Shown here: one piece after another, positions 50,526-60,667 of the stretch
How positions within the stretch are numbered: the stretch's first letter is position 1
Layout: each line of letters starts with the position of its first letter
NCBI GenBank assembly: GCA_015345905.1
Contig: JADDTR010000018.1
Coordinates: 186,361-250,360 of the forward strand
Length of the DNA stretch: 64,000 nt
Reading direction: 5' to 3'
DNA from: Aotearoamyces nothofagi
Taxonomy: Eukaryota; Ascomycota; Leotiomycetes; Leotiales; Tympanidaceae
Notes under the pieces: generated by a model
Told to the model about the DNA's origin: nothing
Seen by the model: only the letters and a program-made list of their open reading frames with translations
The model's database searches: none
Made by a program: the position numbers and the translations under genes

Positions 50526-51728
50526 ATGCTCGCCACCATGAGCCAGCAGGCCCCAGCGATGTCTCTTCCTCAAGCACACCCATCATCCGCCAAGAGGCCG
50601 AGGTTGTCTCTCCAGATCAAGACAACGCCAGCTCCAACGACGATCAATAAGTCGGTGACAGCTCTGAAGGCTGATCTTGATCTGACTTCCCCAACCGCTT
50701 TCAACACTCTCTCAAACGCGTATGCTGCTGCCATAGAGCTGTCCTCTCCAAAAACCAAGGAGCCACAATCGGCGCTGGATCCAAGGACAGCTATCAACAC
50801 AGCAAAAGCAACGTCGCTGCGGTTAGTCACGAATGCAACCTCCGACTTCACTCCAGTATTTCCGTCACAACGAACTCAAACACCTGGACCTTTCACTGTT
50901 GCTTATCTTGACACACCGAGTTCAGCTTATACTTCTTCAACACCCATAACTGCACATCCAAACTTGAAGAACCTGGAAGCGCCGACATTTACTTTCACTC
51001 CCCCTCAATCAGCTAGCGCTCAAGACGATTCAGTATCGAGGCCATTCTCATATAATTCTCTTGTACCGGAAGGAAACTCACCGTCGTCACCTCGAACTCT
51101 AAGGCGGCGAGCCACTACCGGAAGTCAATACTTCCCTGCACCTTATACGCATCCCCGAAGTCTCCATAGCATTCTTCGCAACTCGCCTCTACCTCCACGA
51201 AACAAGTCATCTCCCATATCACCGAGTCGTGCGTCACAACGCCTCATTGATCGTGTCAACAAGAAAGTTTGCTATAACAATCCTTTGACTCAAACCATCA
51301 CCAACAACAAATATATCAAGTCGCACATCGATCTCTTAGCCGAAGAAGCCTCTCCATACTCACCAACTGATCCTGAAAATGGAACGATCGAAATGTTGGA
51401 CTTGGCTATGGCATATACTGGCGACGAAACGCGAGATGGCGGCCAAACTCCCGGGCCATTCGAAGAGATGAGGAGACGCATGGCTGGTCTGGCAGCCGAA
51501 AGTGCCAGCACGACGGCTGGGAACAAGAAAAGGAAACGAGCTGAAAAGAAGAGGCATTGGGTGTGGACGATCGGGACTAACGAGGAAGATAACGAAGTCG
51601 TTGAGCAGACCCCAATGACGACTGCCCAAAGTCAGGGGCCTGATATCTTATTGCCAACAGTATATAAAAAGGAAGCACCTCGTGTTACAGAGGTTATCGA
51701 AAACCCCGGGAGTGCACACTCTATATAG
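50526..51728 (+). CDS. Unknown Ser/Thr/Pro-rich protein of filamentous fungi
   Basis: An intronless 400-codon frame. A nearby alternative start is the fifth codon (MSQQ). The sequence is disordered and rich in Ser, Thr and Pro, with short ordered-looking motifs: KRPRLSLQIKTTPAPTTIN near the start, LTSPTAFNTLSNAYAAAIE (about residues 51-70), RSLHSILRNSPLPPR (about 213), and YNNPLTQTITNNKYIKSHID (about 251). A basic cluster KKRKRAEKKRHW near 333 could be a nuclear signal, followed by W-containing WVWTIGTNEEDNE. No domain is recognised. The SILRNSPLPPR and TPGPF motifs look like phosphorylation or docking motifs, which is speculation. Confidence 0.75.
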   Translation: MLATMSQQAPAMSLPQAHPSSAKRPRLSLQIKTTPAPTTINKSVTALKADLDLTSPTAFNTLSNAYAAAIELSSPKTKEPQSALDPRTAINTAKATSLRLVTNATSDFTPVFPSQRTQTPGPFTVAYLDTPSSAYTSSTPITAHPNLKNLEAPTFTFTPPQSASAQDDSVSRPFSYNSLVPEGNSPSSPRTLRRRATTGSQYFPAPYTHPRSLHSILRNSPLPPRNKSSPISPSRASQRLIDRVNKKVCYNNPLTQTITNNKYIKSHIDLLAEEASPYSPTDPENGTIEMLDLAMAYTGDETRDGGQTPGPFEEMRRRMAGLAAESASTTAGNKKRKRAEKKRHWVWTIGTNEEDNEVVEQTPMTTAQSQGPDILLPTVYKKEAPRVTEVIENPGSAHSI

Positions 51729-52368
51729 TTAGGCGTTGTGGCTGGTTCCTCAACGGAAAAGTTGTACAATATAACGAAGCATTATGAATTTTACCATCTG
51801 CACAAGTTCCAGGGAGATTTGGCCCTTTGTGATGGCCAATTTCACAAACATCAAATTGCCGTCTTCTTGTCCTAGATGCAATTAACCCCGCCCAATAAAG
51901 TGGGAAAGTAGACCTACAGCCTAGGTCACGTGGAGTAGCCAATACTAATGAAAAAGTGTTACCTTACCAAGTAACTAGGCTCGCCGTCTCAGTCTGCTTT
52001 ATATAAGGCAACGGTTAGTACATGACCTTAGATTACCCGATTAATAAAATTTATTTTTCTTCTCAACTTATGTCGACATAGCAGAAAAGAAAATATAAAT
52101 AATTATAACATAATTAAATATAATTAAAACTTATACTCCTACCAAAACTCCAAATTGATGCGAGGTTTTTATTCATCTACGATTTTATCAGATTCTCACC
52201 AGTCACATCTGTTAGGAATAACATTTCAAGGAAAATTTTGTCTTAAATATTACTCATGTTCCCCAAATAAAGGGGGTTCGTTATTGGTGCGCAAATACAA
52301 CACTCCAAAGTTCTGACTCTATCGTTTAAGGCCTTCAGGATTGTGTAGGCTTTGCAATAGAGCAGTAA
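51729..52368. other. Convergent gap with AT-rich patch
   Basis: 0.64 kb between two gene ends. About 52035-52140 is strongly AT-rich, unlike neighbours, with runs of AATATAATTA type. No coding trace is visible. A CACGTG site at 51928 sits oddly in a region between two 3' ends. Confidence 0.5.
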
Positions 52369-55300
52369 TCATGATGTCTCAGTCTCAACATCTGGAGATC
52401 TTCCATTTAGTTGACCCTTCTTTAAGGTCCTCTTGACAGCAAATTTCGCCTCATTCTTTGCAAAGGCTAAATTCCTTATCGGCTTCCACTGCATCAGACC
52501 CCTCTGCCTCCGGTGTAAGTCTCTCTTGTTCGACTGATTCTCTCTCGACTGTGACAGAGGATTCTTGCTATGACCGGAACCCTTTGACTCATCTACATTA
52601 TCATAGTCTGTCCGATCAGTGCTAGAGCCTGTGCCATTGCCATTAGACCCACTCTCATTTGTGGTGGCGTCGTTCAAACCGAGGTCGCTATCTGAGGAAT
52701 CATCGTCATCAACGTCATCATCATCATTGTCACTGTCATCATTCCCATCATTCCCATCATCTTCTGCATCCGTTTTCCTTGCGGCCTTTCGGTCAACGAG
52801 CTGAGCTGGGTCCTCTCCGAATGCTCCGCTCCAATCAGTGCCATCTTTTGATAGCCACTTTTGCTTCTCACTCTCTTCAGCTTGTGCTAGCACGTCACGA
52901 CCTTGACTGAGAGACTGCTCGTGCAGCTCTTGAACTGCGGGAGGAAGCTCCTTGGTAACTTTCCTTTCGCGGACACCTTCGGCACGACAGGCTTCCCACG
53001 TTTCTTGCGTCTCACGAGAATCGTTGTCTGAGACGAATTTCTCATGGTCTTCATCAGTGCCAGCCTTGAACCGGCAGCGGAATTGGAGACGGCCGACCTC
53101 TTCAACCCTGAGATCCGGAATACTGTTGAAGTTTTCCTCGGTAATATAATTCTGTGTTAACCGCATGCCATTATCAGTCTTCCAGATGGGGATATTGATG
53201 CTTTCTTCTTTGTTGTCTTCGAGATGGTGAAGCCACATCACGGCGTATGCGTCGGCAGCACGCTTACTAGCAGTATGGAATTCAAAAATGACCGGAGAAC
53301 GATAACGATACTTGACGGGAAGGCGAACATTGTTCTTACCATCCTTCTTTTCGATATCCCAGTATATCCCATCGCCTTCATCTAGCTTTCTGCATTGAGT
53401 TCGACCAATGGAGCCTGAGCTACCACCAGTACGCATTTTGAGTTTGGCAAATGAGCTGTAGTTCAGTGCTAGAATCTTCTCCGACATGAACTCAAAAGTG
53501 CCGACATCCCATCCCAGCTGTGCTGGGGGTAGGCGTGTCTCTACACTACGGAAAAGTAGTGAAATACGAATACGACCAAATCCAATACCGCCATCAAGTG
53601 GATACCAGCGCGTGACCTGGGAACTTGTCTGAAGGATATCCGAAAGCTTCAAAGGCACAACACCCAGTATTGGGTCATGTTCCCTCATACGCTGATCACG
53701 GACAGTGACAGTAATTATTCCCGATCGCCAATCTCTCATGAAGCGTTCAGTACCAGCATTGAAAATAGGTTTACTACTGACAACCTTCGTACGAGTGCGG
53801 TAGACCTAGGACAACATTAGTATTAAATATAATCTAGATGATAGAGAAGTTTGATTGTGTCGGTGCGAGGACTGCTTGGAGTTACTCACCAATTCATCGT
53901 TGAATAGAATAGTACAATAGGAGCTTGGCAGCTTCTTAGCCTCCTCTTCCTTAATTTCACCAGCAGGCACGGCTGGCTCAAACTCCCGGCCCTTTCTCTT
54001 CCCTTGGCTGCCTTTAATATTTTGTAATTCCAGATTGACAATTTGATGCACAATGATACTGCAGACACCACTGGGCCAGAGAGGGTCCGGTGGAGTATGG
54101 ACAACGGCATCTTCCTTCTCGTTGTCCAATGCTCCCTTTTCATCCTGTAACTCAGCCTTGTCTTTTAGTTCATCTGGTAGGTTGACATCCTTTCCATGTG
54201 TTCGAAGCGCCGGCCGGAATTTTGGCTTGCCAAAGTAGCCAACCTCCCAGTGTAGTTCACCAGGCATGCTGCTGTCCGCATCCATCCCACGAAGTTTCGA
54301 AACTTGTGGATACATTTTACCCGGGTGCTGAATCATCTTTTGCATGGATAGCTCGACTTTGCCAACAATATCGTCAGATGTTGATCTGTCTGAATCCCAA
54401 AGCTCCATAGATAACTGCTCGTCGGCCTTTATAAGCTCTGGCGTCACCAGTAATGCGCACGTCTCTTCCCAGATAGGATTAAGGTCATCTTGGATGATAC
54501 GAGTGCAATACATCGGTTTGCCATACTTGGAGAAGCTAACAGTGATATATGGATCACTACCACCACCCTGGCTACCACGACGATCTTGTTTGCTAAGACC
54601 TTTAGCCTTGTGAATGCGGATCCAAAGAACACCCAACGCGTCAACTTCCTTCTGGATATCATCGCCTTGAAGCATCTTACCCATATCAAGTGTCATCGAC
54701 TTCGGAGCAACATACTCATTGGCAGCGGCTCCAATAGCATAGTTAACAAATTTGGAGATCAAAGGCAGGTTCAGGATGTTGATGTTGGATTCAAGCATTG
54801 GCATGCATCCAGCCTGCACTTTTGGTAGACCCATAAGCGTGAATGTAAGTGCTTTCAAGAACGGAGGCTCCGGAGACATTTGCAATCTTAATCGAACAGT
54901 ACCAACAAGGCCTTGTAGTTCGACCCAAATGGGGAGTGGGACACCAAAGAGGCCCTTAATACCTGTAAGCAGTTAGTTTCTTCTTCTTCTTCAAAGCATC
55001 CATCGGTGCCTGGAGATATACCTAGATAGAATACAAGTTGCATGTGCATATTGCGTGCTTTCGAGGATACCCCCTTTCCGCTTGGCTTCGCATGGTAGGC
55101 AAAAGAACACTCTAAATTATAATAATCGCCCCCCTCTTCATCGGCCGCCAATTCCTGAGGGTCCTTTTTATCCTCATTCTGTTTGTGAATGTCATCCTTC
55201 ATTTCCTTGACGTGACCATCGGGCAGTGCACGAAGACTGAGAATGCGGATAGGATTGTTTCCCTGATTAATTTCTGCAACTCGCACGTTTTCGATTACTC

Positions 55301-56302
55301 CCGGGACAGATGCTTGCATGACATCTTCTAGAGTATCAGCAACACCAACGAACATGTCAGGGTTAATGAGACCCCATATGACGCCAAGTAATGTGTTCAT
55401 CCATTCAACAGATTCTGGAATAAGATTGGTAGTGGCCTAGTAATTATTTTATTAGTGCAAGCTACCTATATTGATTGAAGTAGTTCTTACAGTTTCTCCA
55501 CGCTGCTGTTCACTGGACCACTCCGTATCGCGACCGCTCCGAATGACTTCCTTCATCCACAGAAAGATGCCGGATGCCACACACATCCCCAAGGGAATAA
55601 GGCCGTAGAGTGCTCCGCCAAACATCTTTCCAAGGATGACGATGGCCACGAAGACGCCCAAGCTGAGAATCGAGGTACGCTTTTCCAAAGCCTCATACAT
55701 AGGCTCATAACTAACGGACGGGGTGGGATGGAAAAGAATGTTGGTCTTTTCTCCATGAATTGGCACATCAGAGGTGCTGTCCGGGTGTACTGGATCAGGA
55801 GGTGCTGTAATGTCTTGGTTGTGCTTATATTCCTCTCCGGATTGGCTTGCATCAGTCTTGACAGGCTATAACATAACAGGTCAGATACAATCACAATTCT
55901 TAGGGTTCGAAAATCCTACTGTATCTTTGCCAACATTGGCGTTCGGTACAGAGAGCTTCATGAGGGTTAGTCGGGTATTAACTCCAAAATCCAATGCCGT
56001 TGGCCTACCGATGGGTTTTCTACAGATTTCATGAAATCTGCATTCACATCCTCGATTTGAACCTTGTTTCCCGTTGTAGGATCCGTGACCGTCTTGCGTG
56101 TTCCTTTTATACCCGTCCGCTGGCCTTGTGCGTGGTCAGATATGACGCCGCCTCCAGGTGGACTGGCCTTCATTTCAGCTTCAATCTGTGCATCTCTGGC
56201 CTTCTTGTCTTTGTCCATACTCTCTACAAAGCGTTGGATATTAGGAATGGGATTGGCACCCGAATAATGGCCACCAGGGCCTTTCTTGTGCTCGATCGAC
56301 AT
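52369..56302 (-). CDS. mug190: Mug190-type C2/SMP membrane-contact protein
   Basis: Six exons, 56009-56302, 55920-55955, 55491-55865, 55022-55436, 53890-54962 and 52369-53805, give 1209 residues; the second is a 36-nt microexon (LSVPNANVGKDT). Two adjacent membrane helices near residues 165-205 (ILSLGVFVAIVILGKMF, YGLIPLGMCVASGIFLWM) precede an SMP-type lipid-binding domain (WMNTLLGVIWGLINPDMF... to NLPLISKFVNYAIG). A C2 domain follows (VLWIRIHKAKGLSKQDRRGS, SDPYITVSFS, LNPIWEE), then a second C2-like region that continues after the last intron (TVTVRDQRMREHDPILGVV). The C-terminus is very acidic. Fission yeast Mug190 and tricalbins tether ER to plasma membrane and move lipids. Confidence 0.88.
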
Positions 56303-57346
56303 TGTGAATGGATCGAGCCGAGTTTGGGCTCGTCGAGAACGGAGGGAGAATGTCTGGACTGTCGGGATCGGAAAATGCAAGTCAAGCACCTCTAAGACTC
56401 GCAACCACTGTCGAGCGCAATAGTGTAGATGAGGTGGGAATGATTGAAGGGAAAAGTGGTCTACAACAGCAGTAAAAGAGCTGGGCTCTGACAGGCAGGA
56501 AAGAGGGTGTCTTCCAAGCTTGGAGAGCTTCCAAGCTTAAAGTGGCTGCGTTGCTTTTGTCATTGGCCAAGTTTGTAGTGAGGAAAGCAGCCTGGCAGCC
56601 TCGCGCCCTGGTTCCGCCTGTGATGTCATGGCTTCGAGCTTCGAGCTGCGAGCTTCCCGTTCCGCTGGTTGGCGAATGGCGGCTGTATCGCCGTGGCTGG
56701 AATTCCTGCAATAATGGAATGGTGACGAAGCATTTATCTGAACAGGATGTTTGCTCATTTAATGCTGAATATCAGGCCTGTGCATACAATGTATTCTCAA
56801 TATATCTCCGTCTAGAACATTTCCGATGGCTATCTTCTGGGGTCCCACTAGTCTCCGGAGACCTCAGAGACCCATCCAGAGCGATCGCCGCTAAGGATTG
56901 TGTGTGGGGCGGCTCGCGAGAGCAGGCTGGCTTCAGGACCACCCTAACTTGCAGCACAAATACTCGAGCACGAACATTCATTCTTGGTACAGTACGAGGA
57001 CAGGACAAGTATCCGTGATATCCTGCCGTACAAACGTGAAATGCCAGAAATCTACTTATATGTCGACATACCATTATCGTTGCCTCACAATTGCATGCCA
57101 TCTAGATGTCTTTTGGTTCTGCTCGGGTATTCGAAATTCGGGAAGCTTTTCATGGATTCCAGCAATACAGAATACCCTCCAATTGACGTGGCCGAGGTAG
57201 TCGGGATGCACGGTTCGACGAAAGGCAAGCTCACAAAGCCCGGCGACTATTGAGTGTGATCTATATATTACAGAATTTACAGTTCCTTCTACATGATGTA
57301 AATGCTCAAAACGCCGTCAAATGTAAATTACCCACAGCGATCTATA
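56303..57346. other. Intergenic, no gene seen
   Basis: About 1 kb between the Mug190-type start and the COX11 stop. It should contain the Mug190-type promoter. A plus-strand frame at 56984-57253 lacks an ATG start and recognised motifs. Confidence 0.5.
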
Positions 57347-58327
57347 TTATATACCTGGTGGCATAGCTGTTAATTGCCCATTTTTATCATATCTTGCCTC
57401 TGCACGTAGGTAATTAGCACATGTTGTGAGCACGAAAATGGCGACAACTTACTGAAGAACGTGTAACTCAACGTTAACTGCTCAATGCCTTTCATATTCG
57501 GATCATTCACAAAGTCTGGATCGATATAGAAAAAAACCGGCATATCAACGGTCTCACCAGCATTCAATCTCTGCTCCTCAAAGCAGAAGCACTGGATTTT
57601 ACTAAAATATGGCGCGACTTGCGCGGGGGTAACGCTGTATGTTGCAATGCCGATAATGTCTTCGGAGGACTTGTTGGTGGCAGTGTAGAATGCCAGAGCG
57701 GTCTCGCCAGGTAAGACACGGACCTCTCGCTGTTGAGGCGTGAATTTCCAAGGCAGAATGTCTGATACAGACCCATTGAACGTTATACGTATGCGCTTGT
57801 GGTCTGTAACGGGTTGCAGGCGGGTGGAGGGATCGTCGGTACTATGGGCTGTGGATTTGATGGGCTGACCACCCCAACCTGTGGTTTGGCAGATCTGAAG
57901 GGATGCGTTAGCAGGAGCCATTGGGATACATAGTACTAAAGCTTACCATCTTGTACATGGGAACAGAGCCATATGAGAGGGCCACAGTCCCAAGAATAAT
58001 GCTTAGTGTGTAATACCTGCAGAGTTTGTCAGCATAGCCCATTGACGCAACGTCCGAGAATACCCACGCAGTAGAAGCATTCTTCTCCTTAGAAAATGCG
58101 CGCAATTGTGCAAAGCTTGGGCCCGAACTCTGCCCAGGTTTCGAGGTATTGGAGAGATTTCTTATTGATGATCGGAACGGAGCTGGAGGAGGGTGCCGTC
58201 TAACTGTGCGCGCGCAGGAGGAGCAGACCCAATTGAAATCCTCCCGACCTAGCCTTGCCAGTATTTGGGATGCTCTATTCATTATCCGCCAGTGATTGCT
58301 TTGCTGTCTGGAGGAAGCAGGAAGCAT
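57347..58327 (-). CDS. COX11: Cox11, copper chaperone for cytochrome c oxidase
   Basis: Exons 58068-58327, 57947-58016, 57453-57894 and 57347-57399 give 274 residues. An Arg-rich mitochondrial presequence (an ATG at 58282 giving MNRASQILARLGR is an alternative start) precedes one membrane helix (YYTLSIILGTVALSYGSVPM). The intermembrane-space domain carries ICQTTGWGGQPI, LPWKFTPQQREV and the copper-binding CFCFEEQ. The last exon gives the usual ending KARYDKNGQLT. Cox11 inserts copper into the CuB site of Cox1. With COX12 and NFU1 it is one of several mitochondrial genes here, but they are not clustered functionally. Confidence 0.95.
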
Positions 58328-58530
58328 TGGACATGGACCGACTTTCCGTAATACAGCGGGGATGGATTAATATAGGCCCGCTAATCACGTGTAAGTACGA
58401 GACTGTGTTCTCGCCCGAGGCGACTAACAAGGCCTAAGATAGATGACGTCAGTAAAACATAGTATATGAGGTTGTGCAACTCACGAACCCAAACACGTAT
58501 GGCTTCCTCCAGTAAGTTTGGTATAGATTA
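58328..58530. promoter_or_regulatory. COX11 upstream region with CACGTG
   Basis: A CACGTG site at 58386-58391 lies 59 nt upstream of the COX11 start. The transposon remnant begins just beyond this segment. Confidence 0.4.
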
Positions 58531-59371
58531 ATCGTCAGTATACTGACCACTGGAGGTGGTCAGCGTAAGCGCAATGGATAGGCCCATGCACTCCCGAAAG
58601 CAACGACGTTCCGAGAGCAAACGCTTAGAGCTAATACAATGTGCTAACTATCATATTTTAAAGTAATTTGGTAAGGAAATAGATAGCAAACCTATTAGTC
58701 TAGCTTAATGAAATCAAGTTCTAAACCATCCTCTGAATCCTATTCATTATTGCTCTCAAATTCCCACTCTGACTCTGGCTTTGAGTACAAATTTGAGACT
58801 ATCATCTTAGTCTTAAGCTTCTACTGACGTCTAGAATATATGTACTCTCTTACGTCCTTGTAAAGCTGAAGTGTAGCTTTCTACTGCTCTTTTCTTAGCT
58901 GTCTATCTTCATCTTTGATTCTATTTGCAGTTTTCTTATCCTCTACTTCTTGAATTTTACACTTCTTAAGCCTACACTTTTGTCTTGTATAAGAGTCCTA
59001 CTACTAAGAGCCACCGAGGTAAGTTTACTGTAGCACTGGGCAATCGCTGGTAGAACATAGGTAAATGTCTGTATAGCAGTAGGTAAAGTAATACAAAGAC
59101 TAATATTTGAGGATCTCCCACCCGAGGAAATCCTCCTATTTAAAGTGCCGTAAGGGCAGTATAGGAGCATCTCTGGGCATTCGCTAGAGGTTCGGCAAAT
59201 GCATGTTCGGGAACATGAAAGTATATATAACATGCCCGATTCTACCTACACCCCTGCTCTTACCCGGTGTACTGCCATCGTGCTTTCGGCATCGTGACAT
59301 TTGCTCTCGGAAGTGCACGGGCCTGGCCCATTGGGCTTACGCTGACCAAAGGTGGCCAGTATACTGGCGAT
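58531..59371 (-). mobile_element. Decayed TIR DNA transposon, pogo/Fot1-like, TA target site
   Basis: Imperfect terminal inverted repeats of about 75 bp: the left arm (58531-58605) begins ATCGTCAGTATACTGACCAC, and the reverse complement of the right arm (59298-59371) begins ATCGCCAGTATACTGGCCAC, followed in both by GGTCAGCGTAAG and GGCCC(A/G)TGCACT. TA dinucleotides flank both ends (58529-58530, 59372-59373). The 841-bp element carries on the minus strand the decayed C-terminal end of a long-lost protein: a hydrophobic/basic stretch with YSKLTSVALSSRTLIQDK, then a charged tail in another frame, interrupted by several stops of TAG/TAA type. The layout fits a deleted Tc1/pogo-superfamily element of fungi. 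Family is inferred from the TA duplication and tail type; it is not autonomous. Confidence 0.72.
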
Positions 59372-59620
59372 TAGCGATTACGGGAGCACGCATAAAGAAT
59401 ATATCTACGCAGATTGTCCCAGCCCCGAAATTTCATTGAGCCAGAAGGGACCTTCTAAGTCATGGACAATGCAATGCTGAGTAACAATATCATCGTCCAA
59501 TAGCACCACTGAAAGCTGCCATTAAATATGACGACACCATATCACCCCACGCTTACTGTATGTAAAAACCCCTAGCAACCCTATTCCTATAGATGCTTTA
59601 ATATAACCTGTGAACTCTCA
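59372..59620. other. Cupin gene upstream region
   Basis: A 249-nt stretch between the transposon remnant and the cupin protein. It begins with a short duplicated GCGATTA, next to the target site. No other feature. Confidence 0.4.
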
Positions 59621-60361
59621 ATGATATCCCAATCCTCTACACGTACTCTCTGTAACAGGATCATCCCCGCCATCCCTAGAATCATCCATCCAATCTTTAC
59701 GTCAAGCCGACCGTTTTCCGCGACCGGTCTGCGCCTCCGAAAAGACAGCAGGATGTCTTCAGAACCACCCAAGCATGAGATCGTCTACTTTCCTAACATG
59801 ACCACCTCACTCCCCGCCTCCTCGGGCGAATTCCGTAGGGTACTATGGACGGGACTATATAGCCAGGTATGATGATAAAAATACCAGATGCTCTGGTACT
59901 AGTTCAAGAAGTTACTAAAAGTTCAAGGTTGTCCTAATGACAGTTCCAGTTGGAGGAGATATTGGCGACGAGGTCCACACCGTTGATCAAGCCCTGACAT
60001 TCACAAGCGGCCAAGGAAAGGCAACTATAAATGGAAAGGATCAAGATGTCAAGGCAGGGGATTTGGTGGTCGTTCCAGCCGGGACGCAACATCAGTTCGT
60101 GAACACAGGACCAACACCTTTGGTGAGTGAGACAATGGAACAACTAATGATATATATGATAGATAACTGATATTGATTTCAAAATAGATTCTTTATACTA
60201 TATATTCGCCCGCTGAACACGATCCACAAACGGTGCATCATACCAAAGAAGAGGGAGACAAGGAAGAAGATGAAGGGCGGGATCAGGCACCTGCGTGGAG
60301 CAGAAAGAGCAAAGCTGAGAATGAGAAGGCAGGGCTCGTGAAGCTGAGTGGAAAGTATTAG
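59621..60361 (+). CDS. Cupin-domain protein
   Basis: Three exons, 59621-59866, 59928-60122 and 60188-60361, encode 204 residues. The cupin barrel spans exon 2: MTVPVGGDIGDEVHTVDQAL, FTSGQGKATINGKDQDVKAG, DLVVVPAGTQHQFVNTGPTP, with metal-ligand-type E, H and later H. The final exon gives the acidic-basic tail HHTKEEGDKEEDEGRDQAPA. The N-terminus, MISQSSTRTLCNRIIPAIPR, is mitochondrial-presequence-like, but a second ATG (MSSEPPKHEIVYFPN) could give a cytosolic form. Such small cupins in fungi have no assigned reaction. Confidence 0.85.
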
Positions 60362-60667
60362 ATGGGTTGCAGCTCGTCTAGTTCTAGTTCAATACACCAC
60401 GAGGATCTCTCAATATAGTGATAACAGTGTTTGAATGGCTTTGGCCTGTTCTTTATTATAGGCTTCAACTGAGCAAGAACCTGGTGTCTGATAAGCGACA
60501 ACATCTTGGGGTTCATCAATAATCAGCTAATAGTTTAAAGTAATGGTACAACATAACATAACTATTAGATGTTAAAAACCAAGACAGTATCTGCTAATAA
60601 AACATAGCACTAGGAATATGACACACATGCAAACCTAGCTGAATCCACACCCCTTTTGAACAATCTC
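60362..60667. other. Convergent intergenic gap
   Basis: 306 nt between the stops of the cupin gene and SPO22. Nothing noted. Confidence 0.5.

Noticed and set aside
56984-57253. 89-codon plus-strand frame downstream of the Mug190-type promoter
   Set aside because: Starts with a non-ATG codon, no motif or splice-linked exon.
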